Shown here: positions 25,170-33,404 of the stretch, piece after piece
How the letters are laid out: each line of letters starts with the position of its first letter
Position numbering within the stretch: the stretch's first letter is position 1
From: Peribacillus butanolivorans
Lineage (GTDB): Bacteria > Bacillota > Bacilli > Bacillales > DSM-1321
Assembly: GCF_001273755.1 (NCBI RefSeq)
Contig: NZ_LGYA01000001.1
Span: 1,505,927-1,569,926 of the forward strand
Length of the DNA stretch: 64,000 nucleotides
Reading direction: 5' to 3'
Made by a program: the position numbers and the translations under genes
The notes under the pieces: model-generated
The model's database searches: none
What the model was told of the DNA's origin: nothing
What the model saw: only the letters and a program-made list of their open reading frames with translations

Positions 25170-25772
25170 ATGTCAGTAACTAAAACAAATTTAAAAGACG
25201 CAATCATCAATCGTCGTTCCATTCGAAAGGTGAAAAAGAACGAAAATATTACGAAAGAAAGAATCAAGGAAGTATTAAAAACCGCAATACATGCACCATC
25301 TTCATTTAATATGCAAAGTGGACGTATAGTGGTAGTGATGAATGACGAGCATGAAAAGTTTTGGGATATCGTAAAAGAAACACTTCGTTCTCGTGTTCCA
25401 GAAGAGAACTTTGGAGCGACTGTAGAACGATTACAAGGTTTTCGTGATGGAGTAGGTACAATTCTATTCTTTGAAAACCAAGAAACAATAGAGCAAATGC
25501 AAGATAAAGCACCATCATATAAAGAACAATTTCCATATTGGTCCCATCAAGGAAGTGCAATGTTGCAGTATGCAATATGGATGTCTTTATCAGCAGAAGG
25601 TATTGGGGCATCTTTACAACACTATAATCCAATTATTGATGAAGAAGTAAAGAAAACTTGGGATATTCCAGGGAAATGGAGTTTAGTAGCCCAAATGCCA
25701 TTTGGTGAGCCGAATGAACAACCGGGAGAAAAAACCTTCTTACCTTTCGAAGATGTTGTGAAATTTTATTAA
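25170..25772 (+). CDS. Nitroreductase-family NAD(P)H:FMN oxidoreductase
   Basis: This is a 200-residue nitroreductase with the FMN-binding RRSIRK motif near residue 16, APSSFNMQSGR near 43 and the C-terminal GEPNEQPGEKTFLPFEDVV. Proteins of this type (YdgI/HypO group in B. subtilis) reduce quinones or nitro compounds as part of electrophile and hypochlorite responses. It has AATTTGGAGGAATC before ATG 25170. It is co-directional with the DsbA-like gene, with no terminator between, so both probably form one operon under the TGTAACT operator. Confidence 0.88.
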   Translation: MSVTKTNLKDAIINRRSIRKVKKNENITKERIKEVLKTAIHAPSSFNMQSGRIVVVMNDEHEKFWDIVKETLRSRVPEENFGATVERLQGFRDGVGTILFFENQETIEQMQDKAPSYKEQFPYWSHQGSAMLQYAIWMSLSAEGIGASLQHYNPIIDEEVKKTWDIPGKWSLVAQMPFGEPNEQPGEKTFLPFEDVVKFY

Positions 25773-25800
25773 TACAAGCAAGTATTTGAAAGAAAAAAAC

Positions 25801-25887
25801 ATGTCAAATTTACAATTTGAAGTCTATACAGAATCTACGTCAGTATATCAAGCAGATTTTGGTACATGTTTAGGAACTTCAAAATAA
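25801..25887 (+). CDS. 28-aa ORF, doubtful
   Basis: MSNLQFEVYTESTSVYQADF followed by GTCLGTSK and stop, without a ribosome binding site. Possibly the beginning of a truncated gene. The following 250 bases hold no gene. Confidence 0.25.
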   Translation: MSNLQFEVYTESTSVYQADFGTCLGTSK

Positions 25888-26138
25888 GAAAATAGTGAAA
25901 TTTAATCAATATGGGGATAGTCATTTTGTTCAAAAGGCTATTACAGTCTAAAAAGATCAAGTTTCTTAATGTAACATTCCAACCATTAAATAAAAAGAGC
26001 CTGTTTACTTTTAACGTAGCAAAAACTGCCTCTTTTTTTGTCGGCATTTGCTAAGTTGGATAGTAAATTAGTAAGGAATTTTAAGTACTGGTGATCTATC
26101 AGCTGAAGAAAGGCATCTCATAATTAAATTAATAGTAA

Positions 26139-26173
26139 ACAGACCACCATTTAAATTTTAGATGGTGGTCTGT
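26139..26173. terminator. Terminator at the end of the serine hydrolase gene
   Basis: ACAGACCACCAT pairs perfectly with ATGGTGGTCTGT over a short AT loop. It lies 22 bases after the minus-strand stop at 26195. Confidence 0.75.
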
Positions 26174-26194
26174 GCTTATCATTGATAAGAGTTA

Positions 26195-27220
26195 TTATCC
26201 AAATTTTATATAGTTAGTTTCAATTGTCTGCGATATATTGTATGGCCCCTCATCTTTATTTGAAGGTATGACCGTTGTAATTCCAGACTGCGGATAATAA
26301 GAAGAGTTAAAACTGACACCTGGGTCATAACCCATGACATGATATTTACAAATTGTATTATCCTTCTTACTTATCCAAATCCCGTATCCATAATATTCTT
26401 CGTCCTCCTCACAAATGTGAGGGGTCAAAAGTAGATGGGTTGTCTCTTCATTTAAAAGTTTATAGCTAAGTAGAGCTTCCCAAAACTTCATCATATCAGG
26501 AGCCGTAATAAATGCTCCTCCATCTGCCCCACCTTGAATTGGGACGGCATAATTATTGGTTTTCCATGTTCCAGCGTCCTCTAAATCTATATAACCAATT
26601 GCGGTATTTTTAGGTAGTCTATCTAAAGAGAAATAACCAGAATCATGCATATCACACTTTGCAAAAAGATTCGTTTCTATATATTTAGTAAAACTTATAC
26701 CTGTTTGTTGCTCAATAATTAGTCCTAATAGAATATAGCCAGCATTATTATAATGAAACCTTTCTCCAGGAGTAAACATCATCTTATTATTTTGAAACAT
26801 AGGTAAAAAATCAGATAAACTTGTTAGTAGATACATCGGTTTTTCTTTCCAAAGGTCTTCAAAATTCTCCATTACAGCTTCATCAAAATAATCAGGTATC
26901 CCTGAACTATGTGTTAGAAGATGGTGGATCGTTATATCTTCATCGAAATTTGGAAAATTAAGGTCTAAGCAATCTTTAAGCCTTGTTTCGAAAGCAATAT
27001 CTCCTTTTTCTACTAACTGACAAATCGTTACCGCTGTAAACAATTTACATCCAGAAGCGATTCCAAACTTAGTGCTAATTTTATTTTTTATTTCATCAGC
27101 TCTGTTAGAAAAACCAAAGGCAGCCTCATAAACGTAATTATTTTTATTCTTTATTAAAATAACACCAGAAAAGTCTATCTTACTTGTTAAATCTACTATA
27201 TCTTTATTTTTATTTATCAT
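26195..27220 (-). CDS. Beta-lactamase-fold serine hydrolase (class C/PBP-like)
   Basis: Starting at ATG 27220 (GGATGTG upstream), the 341-residue protein has the serine hydrolase triad motifs: SGCK as SxxK (about residue 53), YNN as YxN (about 163) and HVMG as HxG (about 296), plus THSSGIPDYF near residue 108 that is typical of the family. There is no signal peptide, so it is cytosolic unless the true start is further upstream (frame open to 27319). Members include esterases, D-aminopeptidases and penicillin-binding-like proteins; true beta-lactamase activity is not implied. Confidence 0.82.
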   Translation of the reverse strand: MINKNKDIVDLTSKIDFSGVILIKNKNNYVYEAAFGFSNRADEIKNKISTKFGIASGCKLFTAVTICQLVEKGDIAFETRLKDCLDLNFPNFDEDITIHHLLTHSSGIPDYFDEAVMENFEDLWKEKPMYLLTSLSDFLPMFQNNKMMFTPGERFHYNNAGYILLGLIIEQQTGISFTKYIETNLFAKCDMHDSGYFSLDRLPKNTAIGYIDLEDAGTWKTNNYAVPIQGGADGGAFITAPDMMKFWEALLSYKLLNEETTHLLLTPHICEEDEEYYGYGIWISKKDNTICKYHVMGYDPGVSFNSSYYPQSGITTVIPSNKDEGPYNISQTIETNYIKFG

Positions 27221-27400
27221 GAAAACACATCCTATATCTGATTTACCAATCTTTTTTACTGAGTAATTATTAGCTACTATTTTAATTAACTGTTCCAGGA
27301 CTCCTAATAATTTTATCACATTATTTTTATTAAATGGAATTTTTTACTAAATTAATGAGATATCCTAGCAATTTAACTAATACTAATAAAGGAGGGTTTA

Positions 27401-27472
27401 TTGAAAAGTTCAAGTGAAAATCTACTAGGATTGCTTGAGGTGGTTGAGTCTGTGTTGCACCATGATAGTTGA
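27401..27472 (+). CDS. 23-aa ORF with strong ribosome binding site
   Basis: AAAGGAGGG precedes TTG 27401 at ideal spacing; the peptide is MKSSSENLLGLLEVVESVLH followed by HDS. It may be a small expressed peptide or the start of a decayed gene. It is short enough that chance cannot be excluded. Confidence 0.3.
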   Translation: MKSSSENLLGLLEVVESVLHHDS

Positions 27473-27640
27473 AGCCAGACATATTTTTAGTTGTTATCGT
27501 TGTTAACCTATTGTCCATTGATGATACTTTGGCAAAGAACCTTGAAGATCATGGAGTGTTATGTCTTCCTTTTTTTGTTGTAGAAATATAATTTCAGTTT
27601 TGATGTTCTTTCTGCATAGACTTAGTTTGGAGATAAATAG

Positions 27641-27700
27641 TTGACAATGAGAATCATTTTCATTTATATTAAGTATATACTGAAAGTGATTCTCAATTAG
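27641..27700 (+). promoter_or_regulatory. Fur-regulated promoter
   Basis: TTGACA (27641-27646) and TATATT (27665-27670) form a promoter. GACAATGAGAATCATTTTC (27643-27661) matches 16 of 19 bases of the classical Fur box GATAATGATAATCATTATC and covers the -35 region. A second, weaker site (minus-strand TTGAGAATCACTTTC, 27681-27695) lies downstream. Iron-loaded Fur should repress the flavodoxin-fbpAB unit. Confidence 0.85.
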
Positions 27701-27713
27701 GTGGGTGATATAG

Positions 27714-28232
27714 ATGAAGGTATTCATTGGCTACGTCAGTTTATCCGGTAATACCGAGCAAATGGCTGTAAACATAAAGAATAGAATGAAGGCTGCAGGC
27801 TGTAAAGTATATATGGAAAGATTGGACATGGTAGAAGTAGATACCTTAAAGGATTTTGATTTGGCCTTTATTGGATTATATACATGGAATAAAGAAGATT
27901 TGCCATATGAAGCAAACGAATTTTATGAAGAAATTGAACAAGTAGATTTTAAAGGAGTAAAAGTCGCATTTTTTGGTGCCGGCGACTTGACCCATACAGA
28001 ACCTTGCGCCGCAATAAATATTCTTTCCGATAAAATGAAGGAATATGGTTTTCATGTATTTAAGAAAATATTAAAAATTCATCAAGAAAGCTCTACATAT
28101 GATCAAATAAAGAAATGCGAAGATTTTGCAGTTTATGCTCTTATATGGGGAAGCAAGAGGAAAAAATGGCGATTTCTCTCGTGGAATCGGGTGTTAAGCA
28201 TCCCGAAATGCCAAAAGTCTGCATATTTGTAA
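27714..28232 (+). CDS. Flavodoxin (YkuN/YkuP type), probable 3' frameshift
   Basis: The N-terminal FMN phosphate loop (SLSGNTEQMA, residues 9-18), the WNKEDLPYEA segment and FFGAGDLTHTEPCAA mark a short-chain flavodoxin. These electron carriers replace ferredoxin when iron is scarce, which fits the Fur box. After EDFAVYAL (about residue 143) the frame yields an unlikely Trp/Arg/Ser-rich tail. The other frame gives a natural sequence from MGKQEEKMAISLVESGVKHP to 28246. I infer a one-base frameshift near 28140, which changes only the end, after the main fold. Confidence 0.8.
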   Translation: MKVFIGYVSLSGNTEQMAVNIKNRMKAAGCKVYMERLDMVEVDTLKDFDLAFIGLYTWNKEDLPYEANEFYEEIEQVDFKGVKVAFFGAGDLTHTEPCAAINILSDKMKEYGFHVFKKILKIHQESSTYDQIKKCEDFAVYALIWGSKRKKWRFLSWNRVLSIPKCQKSAYL

Positions 28233-28246
28233 AGGGGGCCGCTTGA
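28145..28246 (+). CDS. Out-of-frame flavodoxin tail or small ORF, coupled to fbpA
   Basis: The 33-residue frame MGKQEEKMAISLVESGVKHP followed by EMPKVCIFVKGAA ends TGA, with the A shared by the ATG of the next gene (TGATGA overlap). Translational coupling to fbpA would need ribosomes in this frame, supporting the idea that it was the original flavodoxin C-terminus. A separate tiny gene is the alternative. Confidence 0.5.
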   Translation: MGKQEEKMAISLVESGVKHPEMPKVCIFVKGAA

Positions 28247-28401
28247 TGAATACGCAATTAAGTATAAAAGGAGAAGTAAAAAAAGATCAGCTTATACAAG
28301 AACTTCTGAAATTTGGGATATTTAAAAAATATAATAAACAACTATATGAACTTCCAATTGTTGTCCTCCAAAAAGAATTCAATCACTTAAGAGGTGAATA
28401 A
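28246..28401 (+). CDS. fbpA: Fur-regulated basic protein A family
   Basis: The 51-residue peptide starts at the overlapping ATG 28246 and contains KKDQLIQELLKFGIFKKYNK and QLYELPIVVLQKEF, the pattern I know from the FbpA family (LIxELxxxGxxKxxxxQLYELxxxxL). In B. subtilis, FbpA-C are small basic proteins induced with Fur derepression that assist the FsrA iron-sparing RNA. Position behind a Fur box and before an FbpB homologue supports the call. Confidence 0.75.
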   Translation: MNTQLSIKGEVKKDQLIQELLKFGIFKKYNKQLYELPIVVLQKEFNHLRGE

Positions 28402-28404
28402 AAA

Positions 28405-28551
28405 ATGTCTAGAAAAAGGAAATCTTTTAATGAACTACTCAAAGAAAACCGCGAACATTTGTTGCATGACAAAAGTGAGTTGGAACGAATTTTTACAAAA
28501 ATAGATCAAAAAGCGATTGTTGAGTTAAAAAAAGATCAAGTACAATCATAA
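28405..28551 (+). CDS. fbpB: Fur-regulated basic protein B family
   Basis: The 48-residue peptide MSRKRKSFNELLKENREHLL continues HDKSELERIFTKIDQKAIVE. The basic N-terminus followed by SFxELLKENR and LLxDKxxLERI is the FbpB family pattern. It begins 4 bases after fbpA with AGAGGTGA as ribosome binding site. It is the last gene of the Fur operon before the terminator at 28608. It probably acts with small RNA in the iron-sparing response; that is inferred from B. subtilis. Confidence 0.75.
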   Translation: MSRKRKSFNELLKENREHLLHDKSELERIFTKIDQKAIVELKKDQVQS

Positions 28552-28607
28552 TAGACAATGACTTAAACATCGTTTGATAAATAGTTAAACAGTTTATAAA
28601 AATGATG

Positions 28608-28639
28608 AACCGAAATCAAAATGTGATTTCGGTTTTTTT
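28608..28639 (+). terminator. Terminator of the Fur operon
   Basis: AACCGAAATC pairs perfectly with GATTTCGGTT and is followed by a T-run. Confidence 0.9.
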
Positions 28640-28976
28640 ACTTATCGGGCATTCTTTCATAAATCCTAATACATATACCAACTGCTCGATAAATCTCCGG
28701 AAAAAATCCTCTATAAATTATTTAAGGGCTAAATGAGTATGTCGTTTAGGATCTTTTTTAACTAGATCTTCAGTTACGTCGTTAAATCCAAAAATCATTG
28801 TTTAAGTCTATCTCTTTATAAAAAAGCGTTCCTCTCCTACGAGCACAAAGGGTGACTTCATCCTTGCATATGTAAAAAGAATTGCAAAGTTAAAAGAGTA
28901 TAAAAATGTGTAAGTGGTTGTTAAATTTGAAGATGAATAGAGAATAAAAACTGTGAGAAAAGAATGAGAAAACTAA
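28640..28976. other. Intergenic, no gene seen
   Basis: A short frame ending YVKRIAKLKEYKNV near 28912 may be the tail of a deleted gene. Nothing else is supported. Confidence 0.4.
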
Positions 28977-28999
28977 TAAAAAACCCCAAATAGGGGTTT
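28977..28999 (-). terminator. Terminator of CotD-like gene
   Basis: AAACCCC pairs with GGGGTTT and the minus-strand T-run follows. Confidence 0.75.
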
Positions 29000-29005
29000 A
29001 TATAG

Positions 29006-29317
29006 TTAATATCTGAATGGTCTTCGCGGACAACAAGGAGGTTGTGGCACTCCACCAACAAACCTTTGAGTGTAACACTCATTTACTACAGATACATTAT
29101 TGGGGGAATGATGTATATACTTTTTGACATGTCTATTAACGATTGTAGTATGTGTCGGATGAACAACAGGTATTACTGTGTTCGTGACATTGGTTTTAAC
29201 AAATTGTTTTGTGGGTGAAATTTGAGGTGGACTATGCTGAAAAGGAAAAGTTTGTGGCGGACAATATTGTGGTGGACATTGACCATTGTGTGCATTAGCC
29301 CATGTTCTATTATACAT
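29006..29317 (-). CDS. CotD-like spore coat protein
   Basis: ATG 29317 follows CGGAGGTTTTGAA. The 103-residue protein has an N-terminal Cys/Pro-rich part (NGQCPPQYCPPQTFPFQHSP), a Thr/Val/His segment (NTVIPVVHPTHTTIVNRHVK) and a Cys/Pro C-terminus (GVPQPPCCPRRPFRY). The HPTHTTxVNxHxxKYxHxxPN pattern is the hallmark of CotD-type inner coat proteins made late in the mother cell. A decayed paralogue lies at 10585-10670. Expression would be expected under sigma-K; I see no certain promoter. Confidence 0.82.
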   Translation of the reverse strand: MYNRTWANAHNGQCPPQYCPPQTFPFQHSPPQISPTKQFVKTNVTNTVIPVVHPTHTTIVNRHVKKYIHHSPNNVSVVNECYTQRFVGGVPQPPCCPRRPFRY

Positions 29318-30194
29318 TTCAAAACCTCCGATTCTTATTTTATAAGTCATTGATAGTTTATGAAATACAATAATAAATGGACTAGTATAAATGCCTCATT
29401 TCAAAACAATAACATCGAAAAGGTTAACTTTGAAAATTATCAAAAATATATAATTTTCATCTTGGTAATATTACTCAGTACGGCTAAAGCATAATAAAAA
29501 ATAACGATTCCGGATAAGAAATAGTTACAAAAGTTAATCGGGGCTAAGGGAAATGCAAAAGAAAATTCTATCTATTGTCAGTAGAAGTAGTGATCCAAAG
29601 GCGGTTCCAATGAACACGATAGACCAACTAACATCTATACTTTTTCAAAAAGCAGCCGTTTTGCATCTTTGGTTCTAGAAACAGAGAACATGTACATCCA
29701 CATCTGTTTATTTTGTGCCTAAAATGGAAGGGGGTATCGATGGAAGAGACGTAGTTATAAGAGGGTGAATTTGTGTAGGATTATCAAATCTAGTCTTTTA
29801 AGTTTAATCTACCTATAAGTGCAATGACATACGGAAAGCTATTTATTAGGCTAGCATTTAATTTGAATAGTGCACTACTAAAAGAGTAGACTAAGTTTCG
29901 AAACAAGTTTACGAATATGTAGGGCAAGATGTTGATATGGACACCTGGCCCCTTTTAATTTTTAGGTAATGTATGTAGATTAAGGTGTCCGATTTCTTGA
30001 TTGGTTTGTGGAGGGAACCAAAGAGGTAGTAATACTGTTACAGGTTTAAGCGATAATACGTATCTTGCCTTAATTGTTCATGGGCAATCTATAGGCTGTG
30101 GAATGTCTTTGAGCGAGTGATTAGCTCTGTCTTCATTAGCAAGCTTTACCATATCCGTGTTGATGTGGTCACTTCTACATGCGGTACATTAATC
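29318..30194. other. Long intergenic, no complete gene
   Basis: One 40-codon frame at 29555-29677 (MQKKILSIVSRSSDPKAVPM...) lacks a proper ribosome binding site. Several broken frames lie around 29900-30150. I see no repeats or strong hairpins before 30195. Confidence 0.4.
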
Positions 30195-30236
30195 AAACCC
30201 CACAGGAAGTCATTGATCGACTTCTAGTGAGGTTTT
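30195..30236 (+). terminator. Hairpin terminator
   Basis: AAACCCCAC pairs with GTGAGGTTT (one mismatch) and GAAGTC with GACTTC inside. A T-run follows on the plus strand. Confidence 0.6.
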
Positions 30237-30279
30237 AATCTTTTGTTTAGCTTAAAAAATAAAAATTATGAACAAATTA

Positions 30280-30405
30280 TCATTTAAATATATTTATACT
30301 GATAATTGGCATAGCAAAAACATCAATAAGAAACGCACCTACTATAGGAACGATTAAAAACGCTTTACTTGAAGGCCCATATTTAGCAGTGATTGATCTC
30401 GATGG
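30280..30405 (-). pseudogene. gltS: 3' relic of a GltS-type sodium/glutamate symporter
   Basis: The minus strand, directly after the hutG stop, reads ITAKYGPSSKAFLIVPIVGA and then FLIDVFAMPIISINIFK before stop. That resembles the last membrane helix region of GltS. The rest of the gene is missing. It was presumably cotranscribed with hutG, which would fit glutamate handling in histidine breakdown. Confidence 0.55.
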
Positions 30406-30413
30406 TCATATTA

Positions 30414-31358
30414 TTATTTCTTGTCTACACACATGAATACTTCATTTATTAGGTTAGCAGCTAGTTTTACCGTGCGATTATCATAATCTAATGATGGATT
30501 TACTTCACAAATATCAAATGAAATAGTTTTCTTATGTGAAGTAATTTTGCGAATTAATTCTCTAACTATTTTTCCAGAGAGACCAAATGAGGAAGGTGCA
30601 CTAACACCTGGTGCTTCAGAAGCGTTTATAACATCCATACAAAGTGTTAATATAATACAATCCTTTTGATTTATAAAATTTTGAATTTTCTCTTCATTTT
30701 CATTGGAAATCTCATTTACTAATTCATCTTCATAAATCCAGGAACAGTTAAGTGAGGTAGCGGTGTTAAATAATTTTTTTGTGTTTCCATAACGTTGAAT
30801 ACCAATAGGTAAATAACTTGCTTGACTATCATTGTCCAATATTTGTTTAAACATTGTTCCAGAAGAAGTCATTTGGTCATAAGAACGTAAGTCAAAATGA
30901 GCATCAATGTTGAGGATCCCTATTTTAACATTTGGTCCAACATGCGACCTTACTCCTAGATAATGTCCATAAAAGGTTTCATGTCCGCCTCCCAAAATAA
31001 CAGGAAACATATTTTTAGTTAATATTTTCTCAACGTGACTTCCTAATTCAGCTTGAGCTGCTTCTAACTGTTGATTTTCACAAATGATATTTCCAAAATC
31101 AACTAGACTATCTGCTGATTGGCCGTGCCAAGATAAAGAAGATAAGGATTTACGTATTTCATTTGGAGCTTCTTTGCTTCCAAGTCTTCCTTTATTCCTG
31201 CGCACGCCTTCATCACAAGAGAATCCTATTATCCCGCATGAATCATTTGTTGATGTTTTTGAATGATCACTAACTATTTGATGAATTCTAAATTCATCTT
31301 TATCTATTAAACTATCTGTTCTGCCTTTCCATAAATCCATATTTGGTACTGCATACAT
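30414..31358 (-). CDS. hutG: Formimidoylglutamase (arginase superfamily)
   Basis: The 314-residue protein contains the binuclear Mn site motifs of the arginase/agmatinase superfamily: GGGHETF (about residue 130), NIDAHFDLRSY (about 158) and LCMDVINASEAPGVSAPSSF (about 246). The start MYAVPNMDLWKGRTDS and the CMDV and APGVSAPS wording match the HutG subgroup that hydrolyses N-formimidoyl-L-glutamate to glutamate and formamide, the last step of one histidine degradation route. Other hut genes are absent. A LysR regulator is divergently encoded 116 bp away, and a gltS tail follows. Confidence 0.85.
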   Translation of the reverse strand: MYAVPNMDLWKGRTDSLIDKDEFRIHQIVSDHSKTSTNDSCGIIGFSCDEGVRRNKGRLGSKEAPNEIRKSLSSLSWHGQSADSLVDFGNIICENQQLEAAQAELGSHVEKILTKNMFPVILGGGHETFYGHYLGVRSHVGPNVKIGILNIDAHFDLRSYDQMTSSGTMFKQILDNDSQASYLPIGIQRYGNTKKLFNTATSLNCSWIYEDELVNEISNENEEKIQNFINQKDCIILTLCMDVINASEAPGVSAPSSFGLSGKIVRELIRKITSHKKTISFDICEVNPSLDYDNRTVKLAANLINEVFMCVDKK

Positions 31359-31474
31359 TTATTATCCCACCCTAGAAATTATTTATTTATTAGAGTATAT
31401 CTGCTATTATTTATAATATCCAATACCTATTTTCAATATATTAATATAAAAAAACTATAAGTGGGGGTGCATTT
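31359..31474. promoter_or_regulatory. Divergent promoter region hutG/LysR
   Basis: The 116-bp AT-rich spacer between the minus-strand hutG start and the plus-strand LysR start contains ATATCTGCTATTATTTATAATATCC, a partly symmetric LysR-box-like stretch (31397-31421). The neighbouring regulator probably binds here to control hutG and itself. Confidence 0.45.
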
Positions 31475-32374
31475 TTGGATATTAGGCAACTATCTTATTT
31501 CATTTCTGTAGTAGAAAATAAGAGTTTTTCAAAAGCAGCAAAAAAATTGCACCTTTCTCAACCCTCGTTAAGCAATGCAATTACAAAATTAGAACATAAT
31601 ATTGGATTTCCTTTACTTGAACGGTCTACTCGTTCTGTTCGACTATCAGATTCAGGAGAATTATTCTATCAAAGAGCAACTGAAATATTAAAAAAATTCC
31701 AACAATTTGAAATAGAATCGGCAGAAATACAACAAGTTGGAAATAAGCAGCTGTCTATCGGAATTATTGAATCAACAAAACATTGGATATCTCAGGTAAT
31801 TAGAGATTACAATAAACATCAATCAATAACTCATTATCAATTAGACGAAATATTAAGTAAAGATAATGTAATTAACGCATTACTAAATTATAAAAATCAT
31901 CTTGTTTTAACAAATCAAGAAATTACTCACCAAGAATTAAATGTACAAAAATTATATTCTGAAAAATTATGTTTAATTGCAAATGTTAATCATGCACTGT
32001 TCAAGATACCGAATATTTCATTATCGGATATTCAGCCATACCCTTTTATTATATGTTCAGATGGGTTTGAAACGAGGAATAACATTTTCAAAGCCTTTGA
32101 AGCCGAAAATCTATCTCTCGATGTACAATTTTCCGTCGAACGCTTTGAAACAATTTGTGAACTAATTTCAAATGACTTAGGTATCAGTATCTTACCTGAA
32201 CGATATTGTGAAAGTATAAATGATTCTAGATTGCACTTTGAATATTTGGATTCATCATATTTTAACCGTACTGTGTATCTAGTTACATGTAAGAATCGTT
32301 TTGTTGCTCCACATGTTAACTTATTTATTAAACATATTTTTGATTTTCACAATCTCGAAGTCCCAATAGAGTAA
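31475..32374 (+). CDS. LysR-family transcriptional regulator (divergent to hutG)
   Basis: TTG 31475 lies eight bases after GTGGGGGTG. The 299-residue protein has the N-terminal winged helix (MDIRQLSYFISVVENKSFSK, then AAKKLHLSQPSLSNAITKLE) and a LysR substrate-binding domain with the usual NDLGISILPE motif near residue 230. Family members activate a divergent operon in response to a small ligand. The obvious target is hutG and the former gltS gene. The ligand may be a histidine breakdown product or glutamate; this is inferred from position only. Confidence 0.85.
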   Translation: MDIRQLSYFISVVENKSFSKAAKKLHLSQPSLSNAITKLEHNIGFPLLERSTRSVRLSDSGELFYQRATEILKKFQQFEIESAEIQQVGNKQLSIGIIESTKHWISQVIRDYNKHQSITHYQLDEILSKDNVINALLNYKNHLVLTNQEITHQELNVQKLYSEKLCLIANVNHALFKIPNISLSDIQPYPFIICSDGFETRNNIFKAFEAENLSLDVQFSVERFETICELISNDLGISILPERYCESINDSRLHFEYLDSSYFNRTVYLVTCKNRFVAPHVNLFIKHIFDFHNLEVPIE

Positions 32375-32394
32375 AGCCTATTGGGGCTTTTTTT
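32362..32394 (+). terminator. Terminator of LysR gene
   Basis: CCCAATA pairs with TATTGGG and the stem is followed by GCTTTTTTT. Confidence 0.8.
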
Positions 32395-32617
32395 GTAGTA
32401 AGAAAGCTATAATCCGAGGGTCCCATATGACGTTCACATAATAGGGGTGGAGGATTAAGCACCTATAGAAGTATCTCGTTTGTAAAATGTTATTCCTGAA
32501 AAGTATGATTATTATCCCCAGTGATCTAGAAAAACACCAGTTTCATGATTCTTTATATCACGAAACAATAATCCGAAGGGGGTAACTGGGCTTTTCGTAT
32601 GTTGTCTCTAACAGCCC

Positions 32618-32656
32618 AAAATTAAAAGAGTAGCAATTGCTACTCTTTTAATTTTT
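32618..32656. terminator. Perfect palindromic terminator
   Basis: AAAATTAAAAGAGTAGCAAT and its exact complement form an uninterrupted stem ending in T-runs both ways. It ends the minus-strand gene at 32670 and shields it from the left. Confidence 0.85.
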
Positions 32657-32669
32657 AACCAGTCCTATT

Positions 32670-33308
32670 TTAATTTAATTCTAATTGAATTGTAGTAACA
32701 ATATTAGCATCATCGATCCATAAATAAACATTCTTACATTTGTGCGTGAAATATCTAATTGCAAAAGTATCTTTTAAAGAATCTTCTAAAGTCCAACTGG
32801 ATATGGCAAGAGAAATTATAGGACCCTGTGATGTGTTATTTAAACAATCTAACACCTCATCGAACTCCATATCTTCGTATTTCTCTATAAATTCAGATAA
32901 TATCTTGTATGATTTTTGAGGTCTCCATTCATATTGTGTGTTGTTAATTGTCCCATATAGATTTTTTATTATTGGATTTACCTTATTCGATCTGATAAAA
33001 GAGAGAGATTCTTGATTCGGCTTACTTAACATTATTTCTGATGGTAATTCGTTTTCTAATACAATTTTCGTGTTGTCAAAATGCATAATAATTTCTTCGA
33101 TTACTTGATTATCAATTCTATTATCGACAAATAACGAAGTAACACTATTATCATCTTGAGAACCCAACAATAAAAAGAATTGAGTTAATAGTGAATATTT
33201 TTTTTGGATATTTGATTCGGGAATACATTCCCTGAACCTGAAATCTAAAAGACTGTTTGTATTGTCTTCAAACTGATTATTTGCTTCAAAAGGTTTCAAC
33301 CATTCCAA
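32670..33308 (-). CDS. Hypothetical protein (212 aa)
   Basis: The start is TTG 33308 with AGGTGG ten bases upstream. The protein is soluble and acidic, with no signal peptide. It has blocks LTQFFLLLGSQDDNSVTSLF, YEWRPQKSYKILSEFIEKYE and a C-terminal strand-rich part (CKNVYLWIDDANIVTTIQLE). It reads like an Imm-type immunity protein or a small contact-dependent partner, but I cannot place it in a family, and no toxin gene is adjacent. The gene stands as a single unit with its own terminator. Confidence 0.5.
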   Translation of the reverse strand: MEWLKPFEANNQFEDNTNSLLDFRFRECIPESNIQKKYSLLTQFFLLLGSQDDNSVTSLFVDNRIDNQVIEEIIMHFDNTKIVLENELPSEIMLSKPNQESLSFIRSNKVNPIIKNLYGTINNTQYEWRPQKSYKILSEFIEKYEDMEFDEVLDCLNNTSQGPIISLAISSWTLEDSLKDTFAIRYFTHKCKNVYLWIDDANIVTTIQLELN

Positions 33309-33404
33309 TATAGAAAACCACCTAGTATGTTATTAATTTACCTCAAAATAATAAGGTCAATTATGTTAATTAGAGATGCAAACGTTAATCAGTGTAGCTT
33401 TATT

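Noticed and set aside
26195-27220. Annotating the serine hydrolase as an antibiotic-resistance beta-lactamase
   Set aside because: The SxxK/YxN/HxG pattern defines the fold only; there is no signal peptide and most such proteins are esterases or peptidases.
30414-31358. Cys instead of Asp in the third metal motif of the arginase-fold enzyme as a sign of inactivity
   Set aside because: The wording CMDV...APGVSAP is, as I recall, normal for the HutG subgroup of Gram-positives, so it is not an anomaly.
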